Shown piece after piece: positions 37,761 through 48,283 of a stretch of 64,000 nt of DNA; the first letter of the stretch is position 1, and each line of letters opens with the position of its first letter. The DNA comes from Francisella persica ATCC VR-331. GTDB lineage: Bacteria > Pseudomonadota > Gammaproteobacteria > Francisellales > Francisellaceae. The stretch spans positions 186,001 through 250,000 of the forward strand of contig NZ_CP013022.1 in the NCBI RefSeq assembly GCF_001653955.1, in the 5' to 3' direction. The notes under the pieces are model-generated. The model was given only the letters and a program-made list of their open reading frames with translations. It was not told the origin of the DNA and did not search any database. A program made the translations under genes and the position numbers.

Positions 37761-38708
37761 TTATTTTTGGAAATATTTTTTAAATGAATCTTTATACCTG
37801 ACTAACTCAGCATAAGTAAGTAAAAATACTCCATCACCACCATCAGCAAAACTTACCCATGTGAATGGAATATCTGGACACATCTCCATTAGTGCATATT
37901 GACTATTACCAACCTCAACTATCAAAATACCTTTTTCTGTCATATACTGATCTGCCTCTAGAATGATTCTTTTTGCAAGATCTAAACCGTCATCTCCAGA
38001 TTCCAGAGCAAGCTTAGGCTCATAATGATATTCCTGTGGCATACTATCTAAATCTTGTTTATCAACATAAGGAGGATTTGAAACTATCAGATCAAACCTT
38101 TGTCCTTGAAGGTTATTGAATAAATCAGATTTAACCGCCTTGACTCTACTATCACTTAATTGGTGCTTTTTGATATTATGATTTGCTACTGCTAAAGCAC
38201 CATCAGAGATATCGACCAAAGTTATGTTCGCCTCTTCAAAAACATTACTACAAGCAATACCTATACAACCGCTACCAGTACATAAATCAAGCACACTTGT
38301 GACATCATCAATATCGTTAATCCATGGTGAAAATTCATTGCGTATAAGCTCAGCTATTGGTGATCGTGGAATAATAACTCTCTCATCAATATCAAACTCC
38401 ATACCAGCAAACCAGGCTTTTTTAAGAATATAAGGTAGTGGCTTACGCATACATGCTCTTTGATAAACATAGTCGATAATTGTTTTTTTCTCCTCTGTAA
38501 GAAGTCTTGAATCAACCATATTGCTATCAATATCATGTGATACATTTATAGCACTAAGTACCAAATGCACAGCCTCATCCCACGTCGAATCTAAGCCATG
38601 TCCAAAATACACATGATTTGCTGTCATCTCAGAAATTGACCAACGGATATAATCTCTGATCGTATGTAAATTATTTATAATATCTTGTTGTTTTTCTTGA
38701 CTATACAT
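37761..38708 (-). CDS. prmB: ribosomal protein L3 N5-glutamine methyltransferase PrmB
   Basis: A 315-residue methyltransferase. The N-terminal helical domain (NNLHTIRDYIRWSISEM, then FGHGLDSTWDEAVHLVL) is characteristic of PrmB. The SAM fold follows with LDLCTGSGCIGIACS and the catalytic NPPYVDKQDLD (NPPY binds the glutamine side chain). It methylates a glutamine of ribosomal protein L3. It is the second gene of a cysS-prmB unit with a 3-nt gap. Its retention contrasts with the loss of RimO. Confidence 0.94.
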   Translation of the reverse strand: MYSQEKQQDIINNLHTIRDYIRWSISEMTANHVYFGHGLDSTWDEAVHLVLSAINVSHDIDSNMVDSRLLTEEKKTIIDYVYQRACMRKPLPYILKKAWFAGMEFDIDERVIIPRSPIAELIRNEFSPWINDIDDVTSVLDLCTGSGCIGIACSNVFEEANITLVDISDGALAVANHNIKKHQLSDSRVKAVKSDLFNNLQGQRFDLIVSNPPYVDKQDLDSMPQEYHYEPKLALESGDDGLDLAKRIILEADQYMTEKGILIVEVGNSQYALMEMCPDIPFTWVSFADGGDGVFLLTYAELVRYKDSFKKYFQK

Positions 38709-38711
38709 TTA

Positions 38712-40091
38712 TTAACCTTTCTTCCATATAGTACCAGTTGCACTATCTTCTAATATTATTCCTTGCTGTTGAAGCTGTTTTCTTATCTCATCAGCTCTAG
38801 CATAATTTTTGGCTTTTTTAGCTTGAGCACGTTCAGCTATAAGCTCTTCAATTACACTAACATCGACACTATTACCTTGCTTAAAATATTCTTCGATATC
38901 AGTAAATAAAATACCCAATACATCACAAAGCTTACGTAATAAGAAAGCATAGCCGCTAGCTTTATATTTATTTGTTGTTTTAAGAGTATTTATCTCTTTA
39001 GCTAAGCTAAATAAAACAGTCAAAGCTTCTGGAGTATTGAAGTCATTGTCCATAGCTTTGATAAATTTCTCTTCATACTCACTAGCATCATCAGGAAGAT
39101 TTACCTCAATTGGCTCGATATCTCTAAGAGCATTAAATAATCTCTCAACAGATGCTCTTGCATTATCAAGATTCTCTTTTGAGTAATTAATCTCGCTTCT
39201 GTAAACAGTTGAAGCTAAGAAGTATCTCACAACTTCAGGGTGGTACTCTTCTATAACATCATTAATTGTAAAGAAATTATTCAAAGATTTAGACATCTTC
39301 TCAGCATTAACTCTTACCATACCAGAATGTAACCAGTAATTAACAAAAGTACATTCATTGCAGGCTTCTGATTGAGCTATCTCATTTTCATGATGCGGAA
39401 ATCTAAGATCAGAACCACCAGCATGGATATCAAAAGTATCTCCTAAAAGTTTCTTAGCCATTGCAGAACACTCTATATGCCAACCAGGGCGACCTGCTCC
39501 CCATGGTGATTCCCAAGCTGGCTCACCTTCTTTTGACATTTTCCAAAGTACAAAATCCATTGGATTTTCTTTTTCTTCTACAACACCTACTCTTGAGCCC
39601 TGCTCTAGTGCTTCAAGATTTTGCTTACTTAACTTACCATAATCAGCAAATTTAGCCACTCGATAAAAGACATCGCCATTTACTCCTTGATAAGCAAAGT
39701 CTTTCTCCACAAGAGTTTCAATCATAGCTACCATTTCAGGAATAGTCTGTGTTGCTCTTGGTTCTTTTGTTGGGCGAAGAATATTAAGCTTATCAAAAGC
39801 GTCATACATTGACTTAATAGTCCTCTCCACTAACTGGCTAATAGACTCACCATTTTCATTAGCTCTTTTGATAATCTTATCATCAATATCTGTGATATTT
39901 CGCACAAAAGTGACATCGAACCCACGGTACCTAAAATATCTATTAATTACATCAAAAGCAATATTTGTTCGAGCATGTCCAATATGACAATCATCATACA
40001 CTGTAATACCACAAACATACATTTTGATTTTTTTAGGTTCAACCGGTTTAAATTCTTCTTTTTTGCCAGATAAAGAGTTATAAAAAATCAT
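38712..40091 (-). CDS. cysS: cysteinyl-tRNA synthetase
   Basis: A 459-residue class I synthetase. Zinc-site Cys lies in YVCGITVYDDCHIGHART (with the HIGH motif), further ligands in HIECSAM and the HHENEIAQSEA block, and the KMSKS motif in AEKMSKSLNNFF. The C-terminal helical anticodon domain is complete. It charges tRNA-Cys. Length equals the E. coli enzyme (461). Confidence 0.98.
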   Translation of the reverse strand: MIFYNSLSGKKEEFKPVEPKKIKMYVCGITVYDDCHIGHARTNIAFDVINRYFRYRGFDVTFVRNITDIDDKIIKRANENGESISQLVERTIKSMYDAFDKLNILRPTKEPRATQTIPEMVAMIETLVEKDFAYQGVNGDVFYRVAKFADYGKLSKQNLEALEQGSRVGVVEEKENPMDFVLWKMSKEGEPAWESPWGAGRPGWHIECSAMAKKLLGDTFDIHAGGSDLRFPHHENEIAQSEACNECTFVNYWLHSGMVRVNAEKMSKSLNNFFTINDVIEEYHPEVVRYFLASTVYRSEINYSKENLDNARASVERLFNALRDIEPIEVNLPDDASEYEEKFIKAMDNDFNTPEALTVLFSLAKEINTLKTTNKYKASGYAFLLRKLCDVLGILFTDIEEYFKQGNSVDVSVIEELIAERAQAKKAKNYARADEIRKQLQQQGIILEDSATGTIWKKG

Positions 40092-40195
40092 AAAGTAAAA
40101 AGTCCATCTTTTGAATTTTATAATTATAAGCTACCAGTATAACCAAATTTTAATATTTTTTGGAAAAAATCTTAGTGCTGAAAATTTTTATAGAC

Positions 40196-40426
40196 CTAAT
40201 TAAAATATTGCTGAATATTATTTAAAACATCTAAGGCTACTACAACTGCTATGAGCAGCACAGCCATAGTCAAAATAAATCCTACGAATACATATAGTGG
40301 ACTTTTTTCTAAAGTATAACTTGAATCTAGAGCTTCGACATGAAAAACATCATCAAGTTTTCCTAAATCATTTATAGCATCTTTTACTGAAGCTCTATAA
40401 ATTATTATTAAAGTTGTCATACTCAA
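40196..40426 (-). CDS. small membrane-anchored protein of unknown function
   Basis: A 76-residue frame with one C-terminal membrane helix (about 43-68: LYVFVGFILTMAVLLIAVVVALDVL). The soluble N-terminal part is short. A second Met two codons in (MTTLIIIY) is another possible start. The upstream minus-strand stretch 40440-40620 reads partly open (RRNDSACRTSIIVEDIEYDN) and may be a decayed partner. I do not recognise it; it could be intact or a relic. Confidence 0.45.
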   Translation of the reverse strand: MSMTTLIIIYRASVKDAINDLGKLDDVFHVEALDSSYTLEKSPLYVFVGFILTMAVLLIAVVVALDVLNNIQQYFN

Positions 40427-40699
40427 TATCTTCTACAATTATGCTAGTTCTACAAGCACTATCATTACGCCTTGATAATACAACTAAACTTGGCTGTAAA
40501 TTATCATGCTGATAATACAGCTCAATGCAACAATATTTACTGGTGAATCAACAACCTCTACAGGTGTCTATAAATCTAGTATCGCCCTTGTTAAAGTTAT
40601 TGATAAACTCATTAAGTGTCATCTTTAAAATATATAAATCTCACCATAACATATAGCTAATAATAACTGTCAACAACCTTTGTTAAGTTGTCAATCAAT

Positions 40700-41342
40700 A
40701 TTAATTTTATAATCCTTAGCTATATTAAAACCACCTAACTTATAACTTTGGGTTTACCATCATTTAGCGATACTAATATCAAATCATATTCTTTCTCGAT
40801 AACACCAATAAATCCACGCTGATTATTGCTGATTTGTTACTCTTGATTTAGGTGATAAAACTGCTGTGTATTATTCATCTTTAGTTATATCAATATATGG
40901 AACATCAATTGGTACAAACTCCAAATCATAATTAATCAATTGAATGCTGAGGTAGATCTTTATAGATAATATCTTTTGTTAACTTAAGATTGCCTTTATA
41001 AAAATAATCTATGGATTATATCGTTACTTATAGTAGAAGGTTATACATTATAAAGTAAAACATCAACATATGTATTAGAGAAAATAGCTAAGCTGCTTTT
41101 AAATAAATTTTCAAAAAAATGCCACAATATTATGTTTTATCTATGTTGATTGAGCATTTGGCAAATATATCTTAGATATATTATTGCTCTGCTGTTATCA
41201 CAGCTTCTTGTTAAGTTAAACTTTTGATACCTAAAAAACCACATAGACAAAACTTAATACAGTTACTAAGACAACAAAACTAAATATCATTATAGATGAT
41301 AAGTAAAAAACCTAATAGTTTTGTGGATTTTTTTAATTTCAT
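40700..41342 (-). pseudogene. decayed pilin-cluster gene (PilX-like?)
   Basis: An ATG at 41342 begins KLKKSTKLLGFLLIIYNDI, then a stop, and hydrophobic text FVVLVTVLSFVYVVF. This short basic leader followed by a hydrophobic helix resembles the start of PilX-type minor pilins, but the evidence is thin. The rest is broken fragments. Position next to the clearer prepilin remnant upstream (41390-42250) supports a shared operon. Confidence 0.3.
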
Positions 41343-41389
41343 ATTCTCTATAACAAAATTATTTCATTTAATCTAAACGATATTTTCAG

Positions 41390-42250
41390 AGCTTTAGTTT
41401 TTAAATAATCAAGATCTGTATCTAAAGTTATATATCTCAAAGCTAAGTTATCTTTATCAATTAGCGCATAACTTATATTAAGATCATACACTCCATCTAC
41501 AAGTTGATATGCCACAGCAGCAGCGGAACCTTCTCTACTAATACCATATACAGTTAATAAATTTATTTTTTGTGAAACTTTGAGATCATGTGTTGCTGCT
41601 ATGTAGAATATCTGGATACTAAATTTACCGACATAATCACCTCTATCAAATTAATTAGCAGGGGCAACAATTACTAACTCTATTTTTATCTTTATCAATC
41701 ACGATACCTTGACAATATAAACATAATCATTATTACAAAGTACTAAATAATCACTGCTATGCAATCGCTAGTAGCTAAAGATAAATTCAAATTTATCGCC
41801 CTTGAAGAAGCCAAGCTTGTGAATGATTTTTCACTCTTTATCGATTATATAGTTAGTATCATATTGATACAAAAAACCTTTACTTTTCATCCAAAGTGTC
41901 TTTGATAAAATTTGTTATTTCAGAGATTTTGCCTATTCTAATATCTGAACCACTACAGATAAAATTAGCATTTTCTTGATTATCTGCTGTTGTATTTATA
42001 TATTGTTGTTTTATTTAACCATACTTACATGATAGTTCCGGATTGATTATCGCATCATAAAATATTTTTTGGTAACTAATATTTAATATCTTGTTCCGTC
42101 TCTTGATAATTATGTTTTGCTGAGAAACAAATATTTACAGCGGTAACTATTGACTATAGCTGATATAGTAACTGCTCCCATAAGCTCTACTAAAGTAAAA
42201 CCTCTAGTAAAACTACTGATAATTTTTAGAACATTGTGCCATATTTTATT
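41390..42250 (-). pseudogene. decayed minor pilin with GFTLVELM motif
   Basis: Near 42170-42235 on the minus strand the text KIISSFTRGFTLVELMGAVT is a textbook prepilin peptidase site: basic leader, Gly-Phe cleavage, then a helix with Glu at position +5. The frame breaks within 25 codons (SAIVNS) and damaged coding text runs to about 41390. The size suggests a PilW-like minor pilin. Further upstream, 42250-42500 holds another pilin-like C-terminal text (SSNSKLVKFVGINKNFGIMV). Confidence 0.65.
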
Positions 42251-42639
42251 ACTTCTTTATAAACCATAATTCCAAAGTTTTTATTTATACCAACAAACTT
42301 AACTAGCTTTGAGTTTGATGATTTTGCTTGTAAAAAGTCACTAATTACCTACAGATATATGATTAAATTTTCCTGTCAAAATATATTGAGATATTTTTTA
42401 TCTAGCTGCTGTACTAGCTTAAATCTTCTTCTCAACTATAACAAATATCTTAATTGCTGCATTTTATAACTAAAAAAGATGAAAAAACGCAAATAATATT
42501 AAACAGGATGAAATTATATTCTCTAGCCAAAACCTAGCTTTTATAACTTAAAAATTAAAACTTTTGCAATATAGTATTATACTTTTTTGCTAAATAACTT
42601 TTGCTAGTTATTATTTTTTATCTTTTAAGCTACCATTAT

Positions 42640-43861
42640 CAAATCAATACGTCTTAAGTATAAATTTATCACGCTGCCAGACAGTATTAGTAGAGATTTC
42701 CTCAGCTAAAACAGTATCAAGCAGGATATTCTGATAAATCTATATCTACTAATCTTTCTATCGCATATACTGGCAAGTTAGCCTTTATCAAAAATATATT
42801 AATGGCTAATGTAATCCATAGCTCTTTTACCAAATGAAACTCATCATATATTCTACCGATCGATTAGTATAGCAATAGATTATCTAGAGTGATAAAGCCA
42901 ACAAGTTGATTTTTCTTATAAACTAAAGCAAAGTGTAGCCTACCTTGTTGGAATTTGTGTAACACATCTATTAAGCAATCATGGTATGATATTTTTAATA
43001 TTGGACGTAAATCTTGTTTTGCTAGCTTTGGTATTTAAAGCACATAAAATATCTTTTGTATGAATAAAACCAATGATATTTTTGTCTTTTTGATAAACTA
43101 AATATCTTGTATATCAAAACATCTTTGATAATCTAAAGTTTATCACGATTAGATAAATCGTAATCTATTCCGATCATTTCTTTGATTAGTAACATTTTAT
43201 ATATAGAATGTAAATGAGCAAACTCAACCATTCTTAGCAAAATATCTCAATGTTATTCTGTTAGAGGTTTAAGATAGCTACTTTTTAGAATCACTTTAAT
43301 TTCATCTGTAGGGTATAACCATACTCAGCTTCGGCACTGAGTCTAGTTTTAAAAGCTCTAAAAGTCTATTGTAGCATTTAAATACTCATATAAATGGGGA
43401 AACAGCACCCAATAAAATATGTACAAAAAATGCATGTCAGTAATGATAATCTCTCAGTTTGTCTAATCGCCATATATTTTGGCATAAGCTCACCTATGAC
43501 TATATAAAAAATGATATAAATGCAAAATATGTCTTAAATGCAATAAATGTTGAAAGTTTTAGTGATGCAATATCTAAAAATACCCGCAATGGTTCGATAA
43601 GCCTAGAAAAGTTAGCATCACCTACACAGCCAAGCCTAGTGAAGCTACAATGTAATCCAGAGCATGCAAGCAGAAAAATAAATATTAATTATAATATATC
43701 TTATAAGAATTTTACCTTTGTAGTGTTTTTTTATTGCGTAAAATCTCAACTTGCGAACTTCTAAGATTAACTAATGAAAATTTAGCTATAACAAAAAAAG
43801 TATTTAATAGTACAAATCCAAAAGCTATAGTGATATAAATTATATTATCGTAGCAAATCAT
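42640..43861 (-). pseudogene. decayed CorC/HlyC-like CNNM and CBS domain membrane protein
   Basis: From ATG 43861 the CNNM membrane domain is readable: ITIAFGFVLLNTFFVIAKFS, LVNLRSSQVEILRNK, LACMLGITLASLGLGCVG-like text and IVIGELMPKYMAI. Then come SAEAEYGYTL, a CBS part with IDYDLSNRDKLQIIKDV and NIIGFIHTKDILCALN, and a remnant of a second CBS unit to about 42640. Proteins of this type are linked to Mg/Co efflux. It begins 10 nt after the glycosyltransferase gene ends and has been destroyed by stops and shifts. Confidence 0.7.
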
Positions 43862-43871
43862 AATAATTTAG

Positions 43872-45545
43872 CTAATATTTTGCTCTACCTAATACCATAA
43901 TACATAAGACAGTATTTAAGAAAAGTAAAATACTTGGCAACATACATAATAAATACATATAAAAATCTGGCTGCGAATAAAATTTACAAACAGAATATAC
44001 AGCCACAATCAAACCAAATACCGAAAAGCTTAGCTTGCCGATATTATCATAAATAACTTTTGTCCAACCATCTACTTTATCAAAAACCTTACTTGTTGGT
44101 TTCCACCCTTGCGGATTATTAAGATAATAGTTTATTTCTGCTTTAATACCACACCAAAACACAAATGATGACAGCATAAACATTGCCATGTAAATTTGTG
44201 AGATTTTACTCAAAAAGTTGCCCTTTATATCTCCATATAAATAATACCAAAAACTTAAAATAAATAATGGCAAAAGTGTCACATTGACAATTGATACAAA
44301 AGCTGAGTTGCTTCTTGGGAAAAGCACCAATAATAATGCAAATATTGGAAATCCAGATGCGACAACTTTGAACAGCAGATATAGCATATCTAACTTTACC
44401 CTAAAGCATAAGTTTGAAGAACTAACAATATTTGACATATATTTATGCATTACTTGCATACCACCAAAAGACCATCTTAGCCACATCTTCTCAAACTCTT
44501 TGAGAGATGTCGGAACCCATTCTCCAGTTTTGAGAAATACTGGTTTACTGATAAAACCTGCCTCATAACATCTAAATCCTGCAGCAATATCTTCAGTCAC
44601 CATTACTTGGGATCTGTGGCACTCTTCCCACTTAGATATTGCTTCTAGAGCCTCTCTACTCCATATACCATTATGGCCTTGATAATTACAATAACCATAC
44701 TTACCAACAAACTCATTGAAATAGCGAATGGTATTTTGAAAGATACTTGCAACTTTGGTAACTAAATTTGTACTATAATTAGTACTTTCTATCAAAAAAC
44801 TAACGAATCCAAGTTTATAATTTTGTTTAAACTCAGGCAAGGCTACTTTTAGAGCATTTTTGGGTAATGTCGAATCTGCATCTAAAAATAATATATAATC
44901 AAAACAAACATGTTGCATAGCAATATCAAGATTACGCGGTTTAAAACCTTCCATACCACTTCTATGGATAAACTTACAGCTGATTCCATCAAGCATATTA
45001 TGTTGGTTGACATATTGTCGCCATCTAACAAAATCTTGATGATTTAAATCACTATTATCAACAACAACTATTTCTAGTTTTTCTGTTGGATAATCTAAAT
45101 TATACGCCGAATCAAATGTTAATTTACAAACATCAAAAGGCTCATTGCGTGTCGTCATAACTATAGAACATTCAAGCTCAGCAGCCTGCTCGACAAAAGT
45201 TTTTTTTGAAGCTAAAAGACTATCAATAAAACAATGAATACTTAAAATTATTCGATATCCCAGTAAAAAAAAAGTTGGCAATAAGATAAATAAGATCAGT
45301 ATTGATATAAATGGATGGTAGTCAACACTCAGTAATACTTTTGTGGCACAAACTACAAAGGCAAAACTTAGCACCACATAAATAATAGTTATAAAATTAA
45401 ACTTTCGAGATTTAGAGGTGATAAATAGATAAAAAACAAGGCATAATAGTAACAATAACATAACTATTCCAGCAAAAGCCTCACCAGCTACGGAAAAGCA
45501 ATACAGTACTAGCATAGTCAATACAAATATTAGTGTTTTTTTCAT
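43872..45545 (-). CDS. membrane glycosyltransferase, family 2, cellulose-synthase-like
   Basis: A 557-residue protein. Four N-terminal helices (to about residue 110) precede a GT2 domain: IVMTTRNEPFDVCKLTFDS, the nucleotide-binding LDADSTLPKNAL (DxD), the VTEDIAAGFRCYEAGF block, and MWLRWSFGG, close to the Q/RxxRW motif of processive enzymes. Five or six helices follow. It adds sugars to a polysaccharide or lipid carrier at the inner membrane; the sugar is unknown. The frame is intact while the gene just downstream has decayed. Confidence 0.85.
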   Translation of the reverse strand: MKKTLIFVLTMLVLYCFSVAGEAFAGIVMLLLLLCLVFYLFITSKSRKFNFITIIYVVLSFAFVVCATKVLLSVDYHPFISILILFILLPTFFLLGYRIILSIHCFIDSLLASKKTFVEQAAELECSIVMTTRNEPFDVCKLTFDSAYNLDYPTEKLEIVVVDNSDLNHQDFVRWRQYVNQHNMLDGISCKFIHRSGMEGFKPRNLDIAMQHVCFDYILFLDADSTLPKNALKVALPEFKQNYKLGFVSFLIESTNYSTNLVTKVASIFQNTIRYFNEFVGKYGYCNYQGHNGIWSREALEAISKWEECHRSQVMVTEDIAAGFRCYEAGFISKPVFLKTGEWVPTSLKEFEKMWLRWSFGGMQVMHKYMSNIVSSSNLCFRVKLDMLYLLFKVVASGFPIFALLLVLFPRSNSAFVSIVNVTLLPLFILSFWYYLYGDIKGNFLSKISQIYMAMFMLSSFVFWCGIKAEINYYLNNPQGWKPTSKVFDKVDGWTKVIYDNIGKLSFSVFGLIVAVYSVCKFYSQPDFYMYLLCMLPSILLFLNTVLCIMVLGRAKY

Positions 45546-45610
45546 AAAAGATGATTAAGGTCAAATGATGAGAATTTTACTTGAAAAAAATTAGACTAAC
45601 AATAACAATT

Positions 45611-47074
45611 TTATAACGATTGTTTGTATTTTTGATACTCTAGCTGAACTGATTCTTCTGGCTTAGAAGTTAACAAGCTAAATACAATTATGCATATACT
45701 ACTTAGTGCAAAGCCAGGGACCATTGCATATACCTGAAAACACCCACCTAAATGCTCAAACAATGGCCATATTAAAACAGCGAGTGAGCCTGATAATATT
45801 CCTGCTATAGCTCCACTTTTGTTCATCCTTGACCAAAACAGAGAAAAAATCATTACAGAGCCAAATGAACTACCAAGACCAGCCCATGCAAAGCCAACTA
45901 GGTTTAAAATAGTAGTATTCGGATTATATGACAAAATAATTGCCGCTATTGTTACTAAGAGTACTATTAATCTACTAACATTTAGCAGCTCTATGTGACT
46001 TGCTTTATTACGAACTTTAGTATATACATCAACCGAAAAGGCGCTAGATAATGATAGCAGTTGTGCTGAAGAAGTACTCATTACTGCGGATAATACTGCA
46101 GCTAATAAAACACCTTCCATCCATGGATTAAAAAATCCTGCTGATAACTTCAAAAATACAGATTCTGGATTTGCAATTCCATCTTTATAATATGCTGCTC
46201 CTAAAATACCAACACAAGCAGCGCCAAGCAATGCTAAAATCATCCATGTCATACAAATAAACATCGCCTTTGAGGTTTTACTCGGATCCTTTATCGCCAT
46301 AAAGCGTACTATAATATGTGGTTGACCAAAGTATCCTAAACCCCATGCCAAAAGAGAGATAATCATAATTAACGGTACACCTGATTTAACGTCGTAAAAT
46401 CCCTTGATATCAATATTTGATAATACCAACCCAATATTGGCACTACCAATATCAAAATACACTACAATTGGAACAACAAGCAAAGCTAATAGCATCAAAC
46501 TGCCTTGAAAGAAATCAATCCAAGATATTGCTAAAAAACCACCTACACATGTATAAATAAATATTATTGCTGCCGTAAGTAATAACGCTTGATGATATGA
46601 AATACCAAACATTGAACTAAATAATACTCCACCGGATACAAAACCTGCTCCGATATATATAGTAAAAAATATTACCACAACTACAGCAGTTAATGATCTT
46701 ATTATCCCTTTGTTATCATGAAACCTATTTTCAAAATATGCAGGTATGGTAATAGAATCTTTTGCTATTTGAGTATATATTCGTAATCTTCTAGCGATAA
46801 CACTCCAGTTTATAAATGCCCCAATTGTCAATCCCAACGGTAGCCATATTTGGTTAATACCTGATACCATAAAAGCGCCAGGAAGTGCCAATAATAACCA
46901 TGATCCCATATCAGAGGCTCCAACACCTAGTGCAGCAATTGGTGCGCTTAGAGAGCGTCCACCTAGCATATAATCTGAGACTTTTTTAGTTTGGAAGTAT
47001 GAGTATACACCTATAGCAAAAATGATTATTATGTATATAATAAACGTGATCCAAAGTATGTTATTTTGACTCAT
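45611..47074 (-). CDS. putP: sodium/proline symporter PutP
   Basis: A 487-residue transporter of the sodium/solute symporter family with about 13 helices. Family markers include YMLGGRSLSAPIAALGVGASDM near the start, the loop GAGFVSGGVLFSSMFGIS, and LSAVMSTSSAQLLSLSSAFS with the sodium-site serines. Length equals PutP (E. coli 502). Proline is the likely substrate. It is a single gene, so dependence on host proline may explain its retention. Confidence 0.88.
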   Translation of the reverse strand: MSQNNILWITFIIYIIIIFAIGVYSYFQTKKVSDYMLGGRSLSAPIAALGVGASDMGSWLLLALPGAFMVSGINQIWLPLGLTIGAFINWSVIARRLRIYTQIAKDSITIPAYFENRFHDNKGIIRSLTAVVVVIFFTIYIGAGFVSGGVLFSSMFGISYHQALLLTAAIIFIYTCVGGFLAISWIDFFQGSLMLLALLVVPIVVYFDIGSANIGLVLSNIDIKGFYDVKSGVPLIMIISLLAWGLGYFGQPHIIVRFMAIKDPSKTSKAMFICMTWMILALLGAACVGILGAAYYKDGIANPESVFLKLSAGFFNPWMEGVLLAAVLSAVMSTSSAQLLSLSSAFSVDVYTKVRNKASHIELLNVSRLIVLLVTIAAIILSYNPNTTILNLVGFAWAGLGSSFGSVMIFSLFWSRMNKSGAIAGILSGSLAVLIWPLFEHLGGCFQVYAMVPGFALSSICIIVFSLLTSKPEESVQLEYQKYKQSL

Positions 47075-47277
47075 TAGTAGATTTTTCTTAAAAGAAGAAT
47101 TACTTCAATTTAACATCTTTAGAAGCTTTTTAAAAGTTTGTTTAGGAAATTTATAAGAACTTTTTATCTAAAAAATTATAAAAATACTAGCTAAAGTTTT
47201 TCATCTAACTATCATGATTATTGACTTACCACACTAAACAACTAAGTTGTAAAAAACTAAAGCTATTGACTATCACA

Positions 47278-48264
47278 TTATGACATAAACTTTTCGATAC
47301 CATCTTTGAAGTCAAAGCTGTGTTCTGCGGTTATATGCCTGATTGTTTTTGTTGTAGAACGCATAACTACACTATGTGTAACTGCATAAGAACCTCTGCG
47401 TGTGCTATTAACTCTTTTGACACCTTGAAGCATATTACCATCAGTTACTCCAGTTGCAGCAAAAACAATATCTCCAGATGCTAAATCATCTATATCGTAT
47501 TTTTTGTTAAGATCAGTGATACCAAGACGATGTGCACGTTTTATTTCTTGATTATCATTGAATACTAATCTTGCTTGCATTTGTCCCCCTAAGCATTTAA
47601 GTGCTGCTGCTGCAAGAACACCTTCAGGTGCACCACCAGTACCAATATACACATCTATACCAGAGTTTTCTGTTGCTGTAGCTATTACACCTGATACATC
47701 ACCATCATTTATAAGTATCACCCTAGCACCACATTCACGAGCCTCTTTGATAATATGCTCATGTCTAGGCCTATCCATAGTACATACAACTAATGCAGAC
47801 ATATGTACACCTTTGAATTCAGCAACCCTCTTTAAGTTATTTGTTACAGAATCATCTAGGTTGACTATACCCTTAGGCGCATTAATACCACCAACAGCAA
47901 TCTTTTGCATATATACATCAGGAGCATTTAAAAAACCACCTTTGTCTGCCATGGCTAAAACTGTAAGTGCGTTAGCACCACCCTTTGATGTAATTGTAGT
48001 ACCCTCTAGAGGGTCCAAAGCAATATCAACCTCGCAGCCACCTGCACCAACTTTCTCACCAATATACAACATTGGTGCTTCATCAAGTTCACCTTCACCA
48101 ATCACAACTGTACCATCAATATCAACCTCATTAAGTGCTTTTCTCATTGCATCAACGGCAGCTTGATCAGCAGCAATTTTATCACCTCGACCCATCTGGC
48201 TCCATGATGCTAATGCTGCTAGCTCAGTAACTCTGACTGCTTCAAGTGCTACTTTTCTATTCAT
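47278..48264 (-). CDS. glpX: class II fructose-1,6-bisphosphatase
   Basis: A 328-residue enzyme of the GlpX type: VVIGEGELDEAPMLYIGE, then IALDPLEGTTITSKG for metal and phosphate binding, VCTMDRPRHEHII and YIGTGGAPEGVLAAAALK. It makes fructose-6-phosphate from the bisphosphate in gluconeogenesis. Francisella depends on GlpX because it has no other bisphosphatase, from general knowledge of the genus. It is the last gene of a lysP-hydrolase-glpX unit with gaps of 12 and 19 nt. Confidence 0.96.
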   Translation of the reverse strand: MNRKVALEAVRVTELAALASWSQMGRGDKIAADQAAVDAMRKALNEVDIDGTVVIGEGELDEAPMLYIGEKVGAGGCEVDIALDPLEGTTITSKGGANALTVLAMADKGGFLNAPDVYMQKIAVGGINAPKGIVNLDDSVTNNLKRVAEFKGVHMSALVVCTMDRPRHEHIIKEARECGARVILINDGDVSGVIATATENSGIDVYIGTGGAPEGVLAAAALKCLGGQMQARLVFNDNQEIKRAHRLGITDLNKKYDIDDLASGDIVFAATGVTDGNMLQGVKRVNSTRRGSYAVTHSVVMRSTTKTIRHITAEHSFDFKDGIEKFMS

Positions 48265-48283
48265 TTATTTTGGTCCTTTTTGT

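Noticed and set aside
43459-43764. 101-codon plus-strand frame
   Set aside because: The opposite strand carries clear CNNM-domain text of the decayed CorC-like gene, so this frame is a shadow.
47080-47277. Imperfect inverted A/T-rich repeats between putP and glpX
   Set aside because: The arms are far apart and made of A and T tracts, as expected by chance in this base composition.
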